NCBI RefSeq assembly: GCF_014323665.1
Contig: NZ_JABVEB010000011.1
Coordinates: 26,593 to 90,592 of the forward strand
Length of the DNA stretch: 64,000 nucleotides
Origin: Actinomadura sp. HBU206391
GTDB taxonomy: Bacteria; Actinomycetota; Actinomycetes; Streptosporangiales; Streptosporangiaceae
Direction: 5' to 3'
Position 1 is the stretch's first letter. Each line of letters starts with the position of its first letter. The notes under the pieces are model-generated. The model did no database searches and was not told the DNA's origin. It worked only from the letters and a program-made list of their open reading frames with translations. A program made the position numbers and the translations under genes. This document shows positions 63,889 through 64,000 of this stretch, one piece after another.

Positions 63889-64000
63889 CCGGGGCCCTTC
63901 GTCGCCGTGATCGGTCGGGTTGCTGAGGTTTCCGGCGTCGTGCTTGGTGGCTTGCGCGCCGGTTACGTTGGGTGAGGAGCGCTCGGGCCGTGGCGGTGGT
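63878..64000 (-). CDS. C-terminal tail of a gene upstream of xis (possibly replication initiator)
   Basis: The minus-strand frame is open from the window edge to a TAA at 63880-63878, inside xis. The 40 visible residues are very basic (NRRASHQARRRKPQQ, then [11 protein letters not shown]). The overlap with xis and the basic tail match the rep-xis-int order of pSAM2-like elements. Too little is visible to confirm a replication protein. Confidence 0.35.
   Translation of the reverse strand, partial: TTATARALLTQRNRRASHQARRRKPQQPDRSRRRRAPDGS

Larger units (their letters stand above)
59965..64000. mobile_element. Left end of an integrative element (AICE-like) at tRNA-Tyr
   Basis: Starting at the tRNA-Tyr 3' end are an unknown gene, an XRE/ImmA-IrrE gene, a tyrosine integrase, an excisionase and the tail of a gene that overlaps xis. 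The order rep-xis-int reading toward the tRNA matches actinomycete integrative and conjugative elements such as pSAM2 and SLP1. Base composition from 60000 to 62200 is visibly less GC-rich than the chromosome. No second copy of the tRNA 3' end is present, so the right end is beyond the window. Transfer genes are not visible. Confidence 0.7.

Overview
The window is high-GC DNA (visibly about 70% or more) from a filamentous actinomycete. Evidence: GTG starts and ATGA/GTGA gene overlaps are common; a BldC-type developmental regulator, menaquinone genes and a complete 14-gene complex I operon are present; and an actinomycete-type integrative element lies beside a tRNA-Tyr gene. Streptosporangiales or a close relative is my best guess, but no rRNA or other firm taxonomic marker is present. 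From memory, the order nuo, korAB, partial second nuo, htpX, yajQ, tRNA-Tyr resembles the Streptomyces core chromosome, where element SLP1 also uses tRNA-Tyr.

Layout. 1-1117: a cut-off zinc metallopeptidase, a small partner gene and bldC. 1362-4085: a truncated threonine-dehydratase-like leader gene, a DUF4229 membrane protein, menG and menJ; a perfect Rex-type operator precedes menJ. 4092-19869: nuoA to nuoN, tightly coupled and ending next to a polyprenyl diphosphate synthase. Several gaps between nuo genes are spanned exactly by tiny ORFs. 21072-25106: an SseB-like gene, a 36-residue membrane peptide, lysA, rarD and msrA. 25242-31811: an accessory stretch with a cytochrome P450, redox enzymes, an astacin-like secreted protease, a GNAT enzyme, DUF4240 and YciI proteins and an isochorismatase-like protein. 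31808-38355: an ABC permease, an unusual hydrolase-ABC ATPase fusion, a 14-helix MFS exporter and an unknown membrane protein. 38378-39506: two SecD-head-like membrane proteins.

39639-57342: korB and korA (2-oxoacid:ferredoxin oxidoreductase) and two related Pro/Gly-rich membrane proteins (one frameshifted) lie on the minus strand, divergent from a second complex I cluster. That cluster has nuoA, B, C, H, I, J, K, L, M and N but no D, E, F or G, and is followed by htpX. It lacks the NADH-input module, and a ferredoxin-reducing enzyme is encoded close by, so a ferredoxin-fed or hybrid complex I is the most interesting functional hypothesis here.

57366-64000: a UTRA-domain regulator with its probable operators, a small divergent gene, a 5'-truncated SUFU-domain remnant, yajQ and tRNA-Tyr. 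The left end of an integrative element follows, with visibly lower GC: an unknown gene, an XRE/ImmA-IrrE protein, a tyrosine integrase, an excisionase and the tail of a probable replication gene. Its right end lies outside the window.

Family assignments come from reading motifs, not database searches. Promoter and operator calls rest on sequence pattern alone.
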